The notes under the pieces were generated by a model. That model worked only from the letters and a program-made list of their open reading frames with translations, had not been told where the DNA came from and made no database searches. The translations under genes and the position numbers were made by a program. A stretch of 64,000 bases of DNA from NCBI RefSeq assembly GCF_003131185.1, contig NZ_QFFU01000008.1, forward strand, positions 62,001 to 126,000, given 5' to 3'. Position 1 is the stretch's first letter. Every line of letters starts with the position of its first letter. Source of the DNA: Pseudomonas ovata. Lineage in GTDB: Bacteria; Pseudomonadota; Gammaproteobacteria; Pseudomonadales; Pseudomonadaceae. Shown one piece after another: positions 26,599 to 35,200 of the stretch.

Positions 26599-28659
26599 AT
26601 GGCTTTTGAAGCGATGTTCCAGCCGATCCAGATCGGCAAACTGACCATCCGTAACCGTGTACTCAGTACTGCCCACGCCGAGGTGTATGCCACCGACGGC
26701 GGCATGACCACCGACCGTTACGTGAAGTACTACGAAGAGAAGGCCAAGGGCGGCATTGGCCTGGCCATCTGTGGCGGCTCGTCCGTGGTTGCCATCGACA
26801 GCCCGCAAAGCTGGTGGAAGTCGGTCAACCTGGCCACCGACCGGATCATCCCGCATTTCCAGAACCTGGCCGACGCCATGCACAAGCATGGTGCCAAGAT
26901 CATGATCCAGATTACCCACATGGGCCGTCGCTCGCGTTGGGACGGTGATCACTGGCCGACCCTGATGTCGCCGTCGGGCATTCGCGAGCCGGTGCACCGT
27001 GCCACCTGCAAGACCATCGAGCCCGAGGAAATCTGGCGCATCATCGGCAACTACGCCCAGGCCGCGCGCCGGGCGATGGAAGGCGGGCTGGACGGCATCG
27101 AGCTGTCGGCCGTGCACCAGCACATGATCGACCAGTTCTGGAGCCCGCGGGTCAACAAGCGCACCGACGAATGGGGCGGCAGCTTCGAAGGCCGCATGAA
27201 GTTCGGCATGGAAGTGCTCAAGGCCGTGCGCGCCGAAGTCGGTCGCGACTTCTGCGTGGGCATGCGCATCTGTGGTGACGAGTTCCACCCCGATGGCCTG
27301 TCCCACGACGACATGAAGCAGATTGCCAAGTACTACGACGACACCGGCCTGCTGGACTTCTTCGGCGTGATCGGCTCGGGGTGCGATACGCACAACACCC
27401 TGGCCAACGTCATCCCGAACATGAGTTATCCACCGGAGCCGTTCCTGCACCTGGCCGCCGGTATCAAGGAAGTGGTCAAGATCCCTGTGCTGCACGCACA
27501 GAACATCAAGGACCCGAACCAGGCCACGCGGATCCTGGAAGGCGGCTATGTCGACATGGTCGGCATGACCCGTGCGCACATGGCCGACCCGCACCTGATC
27601 GCCAAGATCAAGATGGGCCAGATCGACCAGATCAAGCAGTGCGTCGGTGCCAACTATTGCATCGACCGCCAGTACCAGGGCCTGGACGTGCTGTGCATCC
27701 AGAACGCCGCCACGTCCCGCGAATACATGGGCCTGCCGCACATCATCGAGAAATCCACCGGGCCCAGGCGCAAGGTGGTGGTGGTCGGGGCCGGTCCGGC
27801 CGGCATGGAAGCGGCGCGGGTGGCGGCCGAGCGTGGCCATGAGGTGACCCTGTTCGAGAAGAAAGACGCCATCGGCGGGCAGATCACCACGGCCTCCAAG
27901 GCACCGCAACGCGACCAGATCGCCGGCATCACCCGCTGGTATCAACTGGAACTGGCGCGCCTGAAAGTCGACCTGCGCCTGGGCACCGCTGCCGATGCCG
28001 CGACCATTCTCGACCTGCGCCCGGACATCGTGGTGCTGGCGGTGGGCGGTCATCCGTTCGTCGAGCAGAACGAGCACTGGGGTGCGGACGAAGGGCTGGT
28101 GGTCAGCAGCTGGGACATCCTTGACGGTAAAGTGGCGCCAGGCAAGAACGTGCTGGTCTACGACACCATCTGCGAATTCACCGGGATGTCGGCCGCGGAT
28201 TTCCTCGCCGACAAGGGCTGCCAGGTCGAGATCGTCACTGATGACATCAAGCCGGGCGTGGCGATGGGCGGCACGACCTTCCCGACCTACTACCGCAGCA
28301 TGTACCCCAAGGAAGTGATCATGACCGGGGACATGATGCTGGAGAAGGTCTACCGCGAAGGCGACAAACTGATTGCCGTGCTGGAAAACGAATACACCGG
28401 GGCCAAAGAGGAGCGGGTGGTCGACCAGGTGGTGGTGGAGAACGGTGTGCGTCCCGACGAGGCGATCTACTACGCGCTCAAGGAAGGTTCGCGCAACAAG
28501 GGCCAGATCGACATCGAAGCCCTGTACGCGATCCAGCCACAACCGATGCTCAGCCAGCCTGGTGATGGTTACCTGCTGTACCGGATCGGCGACTGCGTGG
28601 CGCAACGCAACATTCATGCGGCCATCTACGACGGGCTACGGCTCTGCAAGGATTTCTGA
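26599..28659 (+). CDS. dgcA: Dimethylglycine dehydrogenase subunit DgcA
   Basis: DgcA with DgcB removes a methyl group from dimethylglycine, giving sarcosine. The 686-residue protein has an Old Yellow Enzyme-type flavin barrel (FQPIQIGKLTIRNRVL..AEVYATDGG, with HMGRRS and VNKRTDEWGG) and a C-terminal FAD/NAD half (VVVVGAGPAGMEAARVAAERGHEVTLFEK), the layout of trimethylamine dehydrogenase relatives. The 4Fe-4S region reads CVGANYCIDRQYQGLDVLC (~347-365); relatives have Cys where Ala occurs here. GAGGAG lies before the ATG at 26599. The gene matches the P. aeruginosa dgcA position. Confidence 0.94.
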   Translation: MAFEAMFQPIQIGKLTIRNRVLSTAHAEVYATDGGMTTDRYVKYYEEKAKGGIGLAICGGSSVVAIDSPQSWWKSVNLATDRIIPHFQNLADAMHKHGAKIMIQITHMGRRSRWDGDHWPTLMSPSGIREPVHRATCKTIEPEEIWRIIGNYAQAARRAMEGGLDGIELSAVHQHMIDQFWSPRVNKRTDEWGGSFEGRMKFGMEVLKAVRAEVGRDFCVGMRICGDEFHPDGLSHDDMKQIAKYYDDTGLLDFFGVIGSGCDTHNTLANVIPNMSYPPEPFLHLAAGIKEVVKIPVLHAQNIKDPNQATRILEGGYVDMVGMTRAHMADPHLIAKIKMGQIDQIKQCVGANYCIDRQYQGLDVLCIQNAATSREYMGLPHIIEKSTGPRRKVVVVGAGPAGMEAARVAAERGHEVTLFEKKDAIGGQITTASKAPQRDQIAGITRWYQLELARLKVDLRLGTAADAATILDLRPDIVVLAVGGHPFVEQNEHWGADEGLVVSSWDILDGKVAPGKNVLVYDTICEFTGMSAADFLADKGCQVEIVTDDIKPGVAMGGTTFPTYYRSMYPKEVIMTGDMMLEKVYREGDKLIAVLENEYTGAKEERVVDQVVVENGVRPDEAIYYALKEGSRNKGQIDIEALYAIQPQPMLSQPGDGYLLYRIGDCVAQRNIHAAIYDGLRLCKDF

Positions 28660-28803
28660 CGGCCACCACCTTCTGTAGGAGCGCGCTTGCCCGCGACCGA
28701 GTGCGTAGCGCTCGCAAAATCTGCGAAACGCTACGAATTCACGACTGCTAACGCACTCGGTCGCGGGCAAGCGCGCTCCTACGGGGTACACCCAGGAGCC
28801 ATC
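28660..28803. repeat. REPIN (family 1) between dgcA and dgcB
   Basis: The core 28675-28782 begins GTAGGAGCGCGCTTGCCCGC and ends in its inverted copy, with CGCACTCGGTCGCGGG near the right end and AAAATCTGCGAAACGC between. It breaks the dgcA-dgcB spacing to 144 bases and may reduce or tune read-through. Confidence 0.88.
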
Positions 28804-30756
28804 ATGCTCAACACCATTCTCCCCATCCTGCTGTTCGCCGCCCTGGGCCTTGGGCTCCTGGGCGCCTTGCGGCGGGTCAAGCTGTGGCGCAACGGTCGGG
28901 CCTCGAAGGTCGACCTGCTGGGCGGCCTGCTGGCCATGCCCAAGCGCTACATGGTCGACCTGCACCACGTGGTCGCCCGTGACAAATACATTGCCAACAC
29001 CCACGTGGCCACGGCCGGCGGTGCGGTGGCATCGATCGTGCTGGCGATTCTGGTGCATGGTTTTGGCCTGCACAACAAGATCCTCGGCTACGCCTTGCTG
29101 CTGATGACAGCGGTGATGTTCGTCGGCGCGATCTTCGTGTTCCGCCGTCGCCTCAACCCGCCGTCGCGCCTGTCCAAAGGGCCGTGGATGCGCCTGCCGA
29201 AAAGCCTGTTGGCGTTTTCGGCCAGTTTCTTCCTGCTGACCCTGCCGGTCGCCGGTATCCTGCCGCAGGATTTCGGCGGCTGGGCAGTGGCGGCCGTCCT
29301 GGCGCTGGGCGTGCTGTGGGGCGTCAGCGAGCTGTTTTTCGGCATGACCTGGGGCGGGCCGATGAAGCACGCCTTCGCCGGTGCCCTGCACCTGGCCTGG
29401 CACCGTCGCGCCGAGCGCTTCGGCGGCGGCCGTTCCACAGGCCTCAAGCCCTTGGACCTGGACGATCCGCAAGCGCCTTTGGGCGTGGAAAAACCCAAGG
29501 ACTTTACCTGGAACCAACTGTTGGGCTTCGACGCCTGCGTGCAGTGCGGTAAATGCGAAGCCGCCTGCCCGGCGTTTGCCGCCGGCCAGCCGCTGAACCC
29601 CAAGAAGCTGATCCAGGACATGGTCGTGGGCCTGGCCGGTGGCACCGATGCCAATTTCGCCGGCAGCCCGTACCCCGGCAAGGCCATCGGCGAGCACGGC
29701 GGTCACCCGCACCAGCCGATCGTCAACGGCCTGGTGGACGCCGAGACCCTGTGGTCGTGCACCACCTGCCGCGCCTGCGTCGAGGAGTGCCCGATGATGA
29801 TCGAGCACGTCGACGCCATCGTCGACATGCGTCGCCACCTGACCCTGGAGCGCGGCGCCACGCCGAACAAGGGCGCCGAGGTGCTGGACAACCTGATCGC
29901 CACCGACAACCCCGGCGGCTTCAACCCCGGTGGCCGGCTGAACTGGGCGGCGGACCTGAACCTGAACCTGTTCAGCGACAAGAAAAGCGCCGATGTGCTG
30001 TTCTGGGTCGGTGACGGTGCGTTCGACATGCGCAACCAGCGCACCCTGCGCGCCTTCGTCAAGGTGCTCAAGGCCGCCGGTGTCGACTTTGCCGTACTGG
30101 GCCTCGAAGAGCGCGACAGCGGCGACGTGGCGCGGCGCCTGGGTGACGAGGCGACCTTCCAGAGCCTGGCCAAGCGCAATATCCAGACCCTGGCGCGCTA
30201 CCGGTTTGCCCGCATCGTGACGTGCGACCCGCACAGCTTCCATGTGCTCAAGAACGAATATGGCGCCTTTGGCGGCGAGTACCAGGTGCAGCACCACAGT
30301 ACGTTCATCGCCGAGCTGATCCAGGCCGGCGCGCTGAACCTGGGCCAGCACAAGGGCGGCAGCGTGACCTACCACGATCCTTGCTACCTGGGCCGCTACA
30401 ACGGTGAATACGAGGCGCCGCGCGATGTATTGAAGGCGCTGGGCATCGAGGTCAAGGAAATGCAGCGTTCCGGCTTCCGTTCGCGGTGCTGTGGCGGTGG
30501 CGGCGGGGCGCCGATTACCGACATCCCCGGCAAGCAGCGGATTCCCGACATGCGCATGGAGGACATCCGCGAAACCCAGGCCGAGCTGGTGGCGGTCGGG
30601 TGCCCGCAATGCACCGCCATGCTCGAAGGTGTGGTCGAGCCGCGTCCGTTGATCAAGGACCTGGCCGAGCTGGTGGCCGACGCCCTGATCGAACAGGATG
30701 CCGAGCCTGCGCGCCAGCCGGCCCAGGCCAAACGTGAACCTGCGGAGGTGCACTGA
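28804..30756 (+). CDS. dgcB: Dimethylglycine catabolism iron-sulfur protein DgcB
   Basis: DgcB takes electrons from DgcA towards the membrane chain. The 650-residue protein has membrane helices in its first ~190 residues (LPILLFAALGLGLLGAL, GAVASIVLAILVHGF, ILGYALLLMTAVMFVGAIF, and AVAAVLALGVLWGVSELFF). Two 4Fe-4S motifs follow, CVQCGKCEAACP (~246) and CTTCRACVEECP (~320). The C-terminal half is heterodisulfide-reductase-like, with Cys motifs CYLGRYNG and RCCGGGGG (~561). The ATG of the next gene overlaps its TGA by one base, so it is coupled to the ETF pair. Confidence 0.93.
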   Translation: MLNTILPILLFAALGLGLLGALRRVKLWRNGRASKVDLLGGLLAMPKRYMVDLHHVVARDKYIANTHVATAGGAVASIVLAILVHGFGLHNKILGYALLLMTAVMFVGAIFVFRRRLNPPSRLSKGPWMRLPKSLLAFSASFFLLTLPVAGILPQDFGGWAVAAVLALGVLWGVSELFFGMTWGGPMKHAFAGALHLAWHRRAERFGGGRSTGLKPLDLDDPQAPLGVEKPKDFTWNQLLGFDACVQCGKCEAACPAFAAGQPLNPKKLIQDMVVGLAGGTDANFAGSPYPGKAIGEHGGHPHQPIVNGLVDAETLWSCTTCRACVEECPMMIEHVDAIVDMRRHLTLERGATPNKGAEVLDNLIATDNPGGFNPGGRLNWAADLNLNLFSDKKSADVLFWVGDGAFDMRNQRTLRAFVKVLKAAGVDFAVLGLEERDSGDVARRLGDEATFQSLAKRNIQTLARYRFARIVTCDPHSFHVLKNEYGAFGGEYQVQHHSTFIAELIQAGALNLGQHKGGSVTYHDPCYLGRYNGEYEAPRDVLKALGIEVKEMQRSGFRSRCCGGGGGAPITDIPGKQRIPDMRMEDIRETQAELVAVGCPQCTAMLEGVVEPRPLIKDLAELVADALIEQDAEPARQPAQAKREPAEVH

Positions 30757-31976
30757 TGAGCGACATTATCCGCCGCGACCCACGCGCCGCGTGGATCGCC
30801 CGTAACCGCCTGCACCCGCTGCATGCGGCCATGCAACCGTTGCAGGAGCGCTGGATGGGCCCCAACGGGGTCCTGCGCAAGAACGTCCACGGTATCGGCT
30901 TCATCGGTCCCAACGGCCTCAAGCGTATCGACCGCAGCGGCGCCCAGCAGGGCGGCGCGGTCAAGCGCAGTGCGGCAGTGGCGGTGCAACTGCCGCTGCA
31001 TGTGGTGGCGCAACCGGCGTTTCACATCTGTGTAGTGCCCGACATGGTCGGCGGCCGCCTGGGCAGCCACGACCGCGACCTGCTCGGCCTGGCGCGGCAG
31101 ATGGCCGGTGCCGACGGCGCGGTGCTGGCGGTGGTCTTCGGTGAACACAAGGAAAGCGCATTCGACACCGCCGGCGTGGATCGCCTGCTGGTGCTCGACG
31201 ACGACGCCTTCGACGGCTATTCACCGGAACAGCGTGTCCAGGGCCTGCGGGCGGTGGATAACCAGTTCGACCCGCGCCACTGGTTGCTGCCCGACAGCCG
31301 CACCGGTGGCGGTGAACTGGGCCGGCGCTTTGCCGCCAGCCTGGGCGAGCGCCCGGCCACGCGGGTCTGGCAGGTCAAGGACGGGCAGTGCAGCGCCCGT
31401 GCCGGGGCCGGTCGCGAAGACCTGGTGCGGCCATTGGCGCGGCTGATCCTGGCGGCCGCCGAATGCGCAGAGCCTGTCAGCGAAACCCGTCATGAAGCCG
31501 TGCCGGTCGAGTTATCCACAAGCGTGGTGCGCAGCCTGTCGCGTATCGAAGACCTCGGTGCCGTGGCCGTCGACCCGGCGGCTATCCCTATGGCCGAGTC
31601 GGAGTTCATTGTCTCGGGTGGCAACGGCGTCCAGGACTGGGACCTGTTCCACCGCACCGCCGCCGCCCTGGGGGCCACCGAAGGCGCCTCGCGGGTGGCG
31701 GTGGACAACGGCTTCATGGCTCGCGACCGGCAGGTCGGCGCCACCGGCACCTGGGTCACGGCGCGGGTGTACATGGCCGTTGGGATTTCCGGGGCGATCC
31801 AGCACCTGCAGGGCATCGGTGCCTGCGACAAGGTGATTGCGATCAACATGGACCCTGGTTGCGACATGATCAAACGGGCTGATCTGTCGGTCATCGGCGA
31901 CAGCAGCGAGCTGTTCCACGCCCTGATCGCGGCGGTCGATGCCTGGCGCAATGGAGACAAACGTGATGCAGCCTGA
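30756..31976 (+). CDS. Electron transfer flavoprotein alpha subunit
   Basis: The 406-residue protein ends in the FAD-binding ETF-alpha domain: SRIEDLGAV, then SGGNGVQDWDLFHRTAAALGATEGASRVAVDNGF, VGATGTWVTARVYMAVGISGAIQHLQGI, and INMDPGCDMIKRADLSVIGD. The first ~95 residues are an extension not seen in housekeeping ETF-alpha. It is translated from an ATG overlapping the dgcB stop, and pairs with the following beta subunit. It probably receives electrons from DgcA/DgcB-type demethylation and passes them to the quinone pool. Confidence 0.9.
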   Translation: MSDIIRRDPRAAWIARNRLHPLHAAMQPLQERWMGPNGVLRKNVHGIGFIGPNGLKRIDRSGAQQGGAVKRSAAVAVQLPLHVVAQPAFHICVVPDMVGGRLGSHDRDLLGLARQMAGADGAVLAVVFGEHKESAFDTAGVDRLLVLDDDAFDGYSPEQRVQGLRAVDNQFDPRHWLLPDSRTGGGELGRRFAASLGERPATRVWQVKDGQCSARAGAGREDLVRPLARLILAAAECAEPVSETRHEAVPVELSTSVVRSLSRIEDLGAVAVDPAAIPMAESEFIVSGGNGVQDWDLFHRTAAALGATEGASRVAVDNGFMARDRQVGATGTWVTARVYMAVGISGAIQHLQGIGACDKVIAINMDPGCDMIKRADLSVIGDSSELFHALIAAVDAWRNGDKRDAA

Positions 31977-32766
31977 ATCTGTCACAAAGAACACTCCGGC
32001 CCTGCAGGTCATCAGCCTGGTGTCGGTCGGCGCCCACCCGACCTCCGGGCGCGCCCGCCGTGCCGAACAGGACGCCCGTGCCGTCGAGCTGGGCCTGCGC
32101 CTGGTGGGCAACAACCTGCAGATGCTGCATGCCGGCGACCCACAGGAACCGGCACTGCGCGCTTACCTGGGCATGGGCCTGGATGAGATGCACATCCTTG
32201 AACAGCCGGCGGGCAGTGATGCCTTGCCCGCCCTGGCCGAATACATTCGCGACTGCAACGTGCAGATGGTGCTGACGGGCAGCCAGGCCGAAACCGGCGA
32301 GGGCTCCGGCATGTTGCCCTTCCTGCTGGCCGAGCGTCTTGGCTGGCCTTTGGTGATCGGCCTGGCCGAAGTGGAGTCGCTGGAAAACGGCACGGCCCTG
32401 GTGTTGCAGGCCCTGCCACGCGGCCAGCGCCGGCGCCTCAAGGTGCGCCTGCCATTCTTGGCCACTGTGGATAACGCCGGTCCCACGCCACGGCAAAGTG
32501 CCTATGGTCCGTCCCGGCGCGGTGTGCTGGGAGCGGAGCAGACCGAAGTGATCAGCGATGAACTGCTCACCGGCGACAGCCTGCAACCGGCCAGGCCACG
32601 GCCCAAGCGCCTCAAGGTGATCAAGGCCAAGAGCGGTGCCGACCGCATGAAGGCCGCGACCGCCAAGGCCAGCGGCGGTGGCGGCAAGGTGCTCAAGGGC
32701 GTCAGCGCCCAGGAAGGCGCCGAGGCGATCCTCAAGCTGCTGGTGGAAGAGGGCGTGATTCGCTGA
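31966..32766 (+). CDS. Electron transfer flavoprotein beta subunit
   Basis: The 266-residue protein is the ETF-beta partner: EQDARAVELGLRLV near the N-terminus, VQMVLTGSQAETGEGSGMLPFLLAERLGW, and RLKVRLPFLATVDN. The Ala/Pro/Lys-rich C-terminal tail is longer than in housekeeping ETF-beta. The ATG at 31966 has GGAGA eight bases upstream and overlaps the end of the alpha gene by 11 bases, giving coupled synthesis. The complex carries FAD (and AMP in known ETFs). Confidence 0.9.
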   Translation: MQPESVTKNTPALQVISLVSVGAHPTSGRARRAEQDARAVELGLRLVGNNLQMLHAGDPQEPALRAYLGMGLDEMHILEQPAGSDALPALAEYIRDCNVQMVLTGSQAETGEGSGMLPFLLAERLGWPLVIGLAEVESLENGTALVLQALPRGQRRRLKVRLPFLATVDNAGPTPRQSAYGPSRRGVLGAEQTEVISDELLTGDSLQPARPRPKRLKVIKAKSGADRMKAATAKASGGGGKVLKGVSAQEGAEAILKLLVEEGVIR

Positions 32767-32811
32767 AACAGCGTCAAGGCAGAGCGCTGCCGCGCAGTCG
32801 TCTGGGACCCG

Positions 32812-32976
32812 GTAGGAGCGCGCTTGCCGGAATGCCGGACCACCGCGACCGAGTGCGAAGCGCTCGCAAAATCTGCGAAACGCCGCAAATTTACAGTTGT
32901 GAACACATTCGAAATCTACGAAACGCCACAATTTTACGACTGCTGCGCAGCCGGTCGCGGGCAAGCGCGCTCCTAC
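32812..32976. repeat. REPIN (family 1) after the ETF genes
   Basis: The element begins GTAGGAGCGCGCTTGCCGG and ends GGCAAGCGCGCTCCTAC. Inside are GAAGCGCTCGCAAAATCTGC and AATTTTACGACTGCTGCGC. It is about 165 bases, longer than the copy at 28675, because of an extra internal segment. It occupies most of the spacer before the convergent chitinase gene. Confidence 0.88.
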
Positions 32977-33022
32977 GCAAGAGGCGGCGCGCCAAGGCGG
33001 CGCGCTGGCGGTTGTGGATGAT

Positions 33023-34456
33023 TCATTGCGCGCGCTTCCACAGCACCACGTCCGGGGCGGTGATGGCGGTCGAGGTGTGGGCCTGCTCGCAGGTGTACTT
33101 CACGGTGTTGTGGACCACGGTATCGCCTGCTTCATAGGCCACGTCTTCTTTCCAGTCGGGTGTTTCGCCACCTTCCCCGGGTTGGGTACGGATCGTGAGC
33201 ATGGCTGACCAGTCCGAGCTGACCCCTTGTGTGTCCGTGGCCCTGATCTGATAGCCATAAGCCTTGCCAGGCACAAGCCCGGTGTCTTCGAACGGTGGCG
33301 CGTTGGTGGTGCCGATTTCGACGCCGTCGCGCCGCAGGTTGTACTGGAACACCGGATTGGGACCGGTGGAGAGGTGCCAGCTCAATTTCACCGAGTCCTG
33401 CATCGGTTCGGCCGCAACGAAACTGGCCGGTACGGACGGTTTGCCGGGCGCCGGCGTCTCGCCTTCGGTCAGGTAGCCGTAGCGTTTGACGAACGCCCAG
33501 TCATAGGCCTTGCCGGTCTTGTCCTTGCCATCATCCCAGTTGACCGACCAGGTCATCAGGCCGCGAATCGGGTTGTTGTCTCTGGTCAGGCTGTCCAGTG
33601 CCCATTTCACATCTTCAGGGTCGATCACATAGCCGGTGGCGGCCGCATCGTTATTGGTCGGCAGGCCGATCGCCAGCCGGTCGGCCGCAATCTGCGAGAA
33701 ACCTCGCGTGCCGTGGATCAGGCTGTCGGTCAGGTAATACAGGAACAGTTCCTTGTGCTCGTCACTTTCCTGAGTGATCCACAGGCTTTCCTCATCGACC
33801 CAGACGCCGTCAGCGCCCTGGTTGTAGTACTGCGGCGCAATGAAGTCGTAGAGGTCTTCCAGCGCCTCGATGTAGGCAAGATAGGCGCCGTCCGTTCTCA
33901 GGTAAGGAAACTCCGGCGCCATGCTGATGATGAAGTGCTTGCCTTCGCTTTCGTAATGTTCACGAACCATACGCAGCGCCGCTGGCAAGACGGTACGGTT
34001 ATCGGCAAGGGTGATTGCACTTTGCTCCAGATCGATGTCCAGGCCGTCAAACCCATACACCTCGACCAGACGGATGATTTCATAGGCCAGCGCCTCCTGC
34101 TGGCCTTCATGCAGCTCGATATGGGCATCGGCGCCGCCCAGCGAAATCAGTACCGCACGTCCTTCGGCATTGAGCTGTGCGACCTGGGCACGAAACTCGG
34201 CATCGCTGACGTTATAGGGCTTGAAGGTCGGGATGCCGCTGCCTTTCATGAAAGCCACGGCCACGACGTTATACGCCTTGGGAATATCGGTCAGGGGCAT
34301 CTCGGCAAACACGCCCTGTTGATAACCCTGGCCGGGCGAGGTCGGCCAGTTGTGCCAGAAGCCCATGAGAATGTTCTTGCCTGTAAGGTCCGGCATGGCC
34401 GAGGCCGCATCAAGGGCCGAGTTCTTGTACTGGGCCAGAACGCTTGGCTTGAGCAT
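33023..34456 (-). CDS. Glycoside hydrolase family 18 chitinase with FnIII and chitin-binding modules
   Basis: The 477-residue protein has a GH18 barrel: SLGG (~105-108), then the catalytic DGLDIDLE (~137-144, Glu144 as acid), and QYYNQ later. After the barrel (to ~330) comes a fibronectin type III-like domain (~340-425) and a C-terminal CBM5/12-type module (~430-477) with W in DWKEDVAYEAGDTVVHNTVKYTCEQAHTS. There is no classical signal peptide, as known for ChiC of P. aeruginosa, which leaves the cell by another route. It sits between the ETF genes and gbcA on the minus strand and is not part of betaine catabolism in known clusters. Confidence 0.9.
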   Translation of the reverse strand: MLKPSVLAQYKNSALDAASAMPDLTGKNILMGFWHNWPTSPGQGYQQGVFAEMPLTDIPKAYNVVAVAFMKGSGIPTFKPYNVSDAEFRAQVAQLNAEGRAVLISLGGADAHIELHEGQQEALAYEIIRLVEVYGFDGLDIDLEQSAITLADNRTVLPAALRMVREHYESEGKHFIISMAPEFPYLRTDGAYLAYIEALEDLYDFIAPQYYNQGADGVWVDEESLWITQESDEHKELFLYYLTDSLIHGTRGFSQIAADRLAIGLPTNNDAAATGYVIDPEDVKWALDSLTRDNNPIRGLMTWSVNWDDGKDKTGKAYDWAFVKRYGYLTEGETPAPGKPSVPASFVAAEPMQDSVKLSWHLSTGPNPVFQYNLRRDGVEIGTTNAPPFEDTGLVPGKAYGYQIRATDTQGVSSDWSAMLTIRTQPGEGGETPDWKEDVAYEAGDTVVHNTVKYTCEQAHTSTAITAPDVVLWKRAQ

Positions 34457-35200
34457 GGTGATGTCTCCTTCCGCTGGATAGACGCTGCATAAGCATGAGT
34501 GTCAGCCAGGGGCCAAGGCTTTTGTACTGGTAGAACTGACAGGGTTGGGGCCGATCAGGGCGACTTATCCAGTGAATGCTGTTTACTTACGCACATTCCC
34601 TGTGCGCCTGCCTGTGGATAAGGTGTTCGCTTGTGTCTGGAGGCCACGTAAATCGGGGTTTGCAGGGGTGTGGTTAAAAAATAATCAGCGGGTATGGGCG
34701 TTTTTTCGCTGCACGGGCTGTGGATAAGCGTTCTGACACGGGTGACGGTTGCCCACAATCTCTGTTGGCTGCTCTGTGGACAAGGTGTTTGCTATGTGCT
34801 GGAAGCCTTGAACGGCGTGGCATACAGAGGTTTGTACAAAAAACAGCCAAATAGCGCAGACGAGGTGGAAAGCCAGGTCTTTGCACTGTTTTCCACAGCC
34901 CGGAGTACCAAACGGTCAAGTTGCCCCCAAAGTCTGTTGGCGCTTCTGTGGATAAGGTGTTCGCTGTCCTATAAAAGTCTTTATATACAAAGGCTTGATA
35001 GAGTCGATCAATAAATGACCAGGCGCTGGCGTGTGCACAACCGGATATCGGCATGGGCGCGCAGCGTCATGGATCCATGCTTTTGACAGGATTGCCCACA
35101 ATTGCTGTGGGCTGCCTTGTGGATAAGTTGTTTGCGAACTGCGCCAGGCACTACGGGCGGGGGATTGCAAGTGCCTGGCTGTTTTTTGATCAATCAGGCC
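34457..35200. other. ~740-base gene-free region with DnaA boxes and ~170-bp tandem repeats
   Basis: Perfect 9-mer TGTGGATAA (the DnaA box, reverse complement TTATCCACA) occurs at 34613, 34719, 34947 and 35118. Single-mismatch copies are at 34775 (TGTGGACAA) and 34889 (TTTTCCACA on the other strand). The boxes at 34775, 34947 and 35118 sit in a repeated segment, TTGCCCACAA..CTGTTGGC..box..GGTGTTTGC, spaced 172 and 171 bases apart; a related copy precedes at 34613. An AT-rich tract (CTATAAAAGTCTTTATATAC, 34969-34988) lies between boxes. No gene is convincing here. Confidence 0.75.

Noticed and set aside
26131..28617. Long minus-strand open frame opposite dgcA
   Set aside because: Shadow frame of a strong gene; composition is atypical of real proteins.
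34447..35200. Several small open frames in the DnaA-box region
   Set aside because: The frames run through the repeats in both directions, none has a ribosome binding site, and similar peptides arise only because the DNA repeats.
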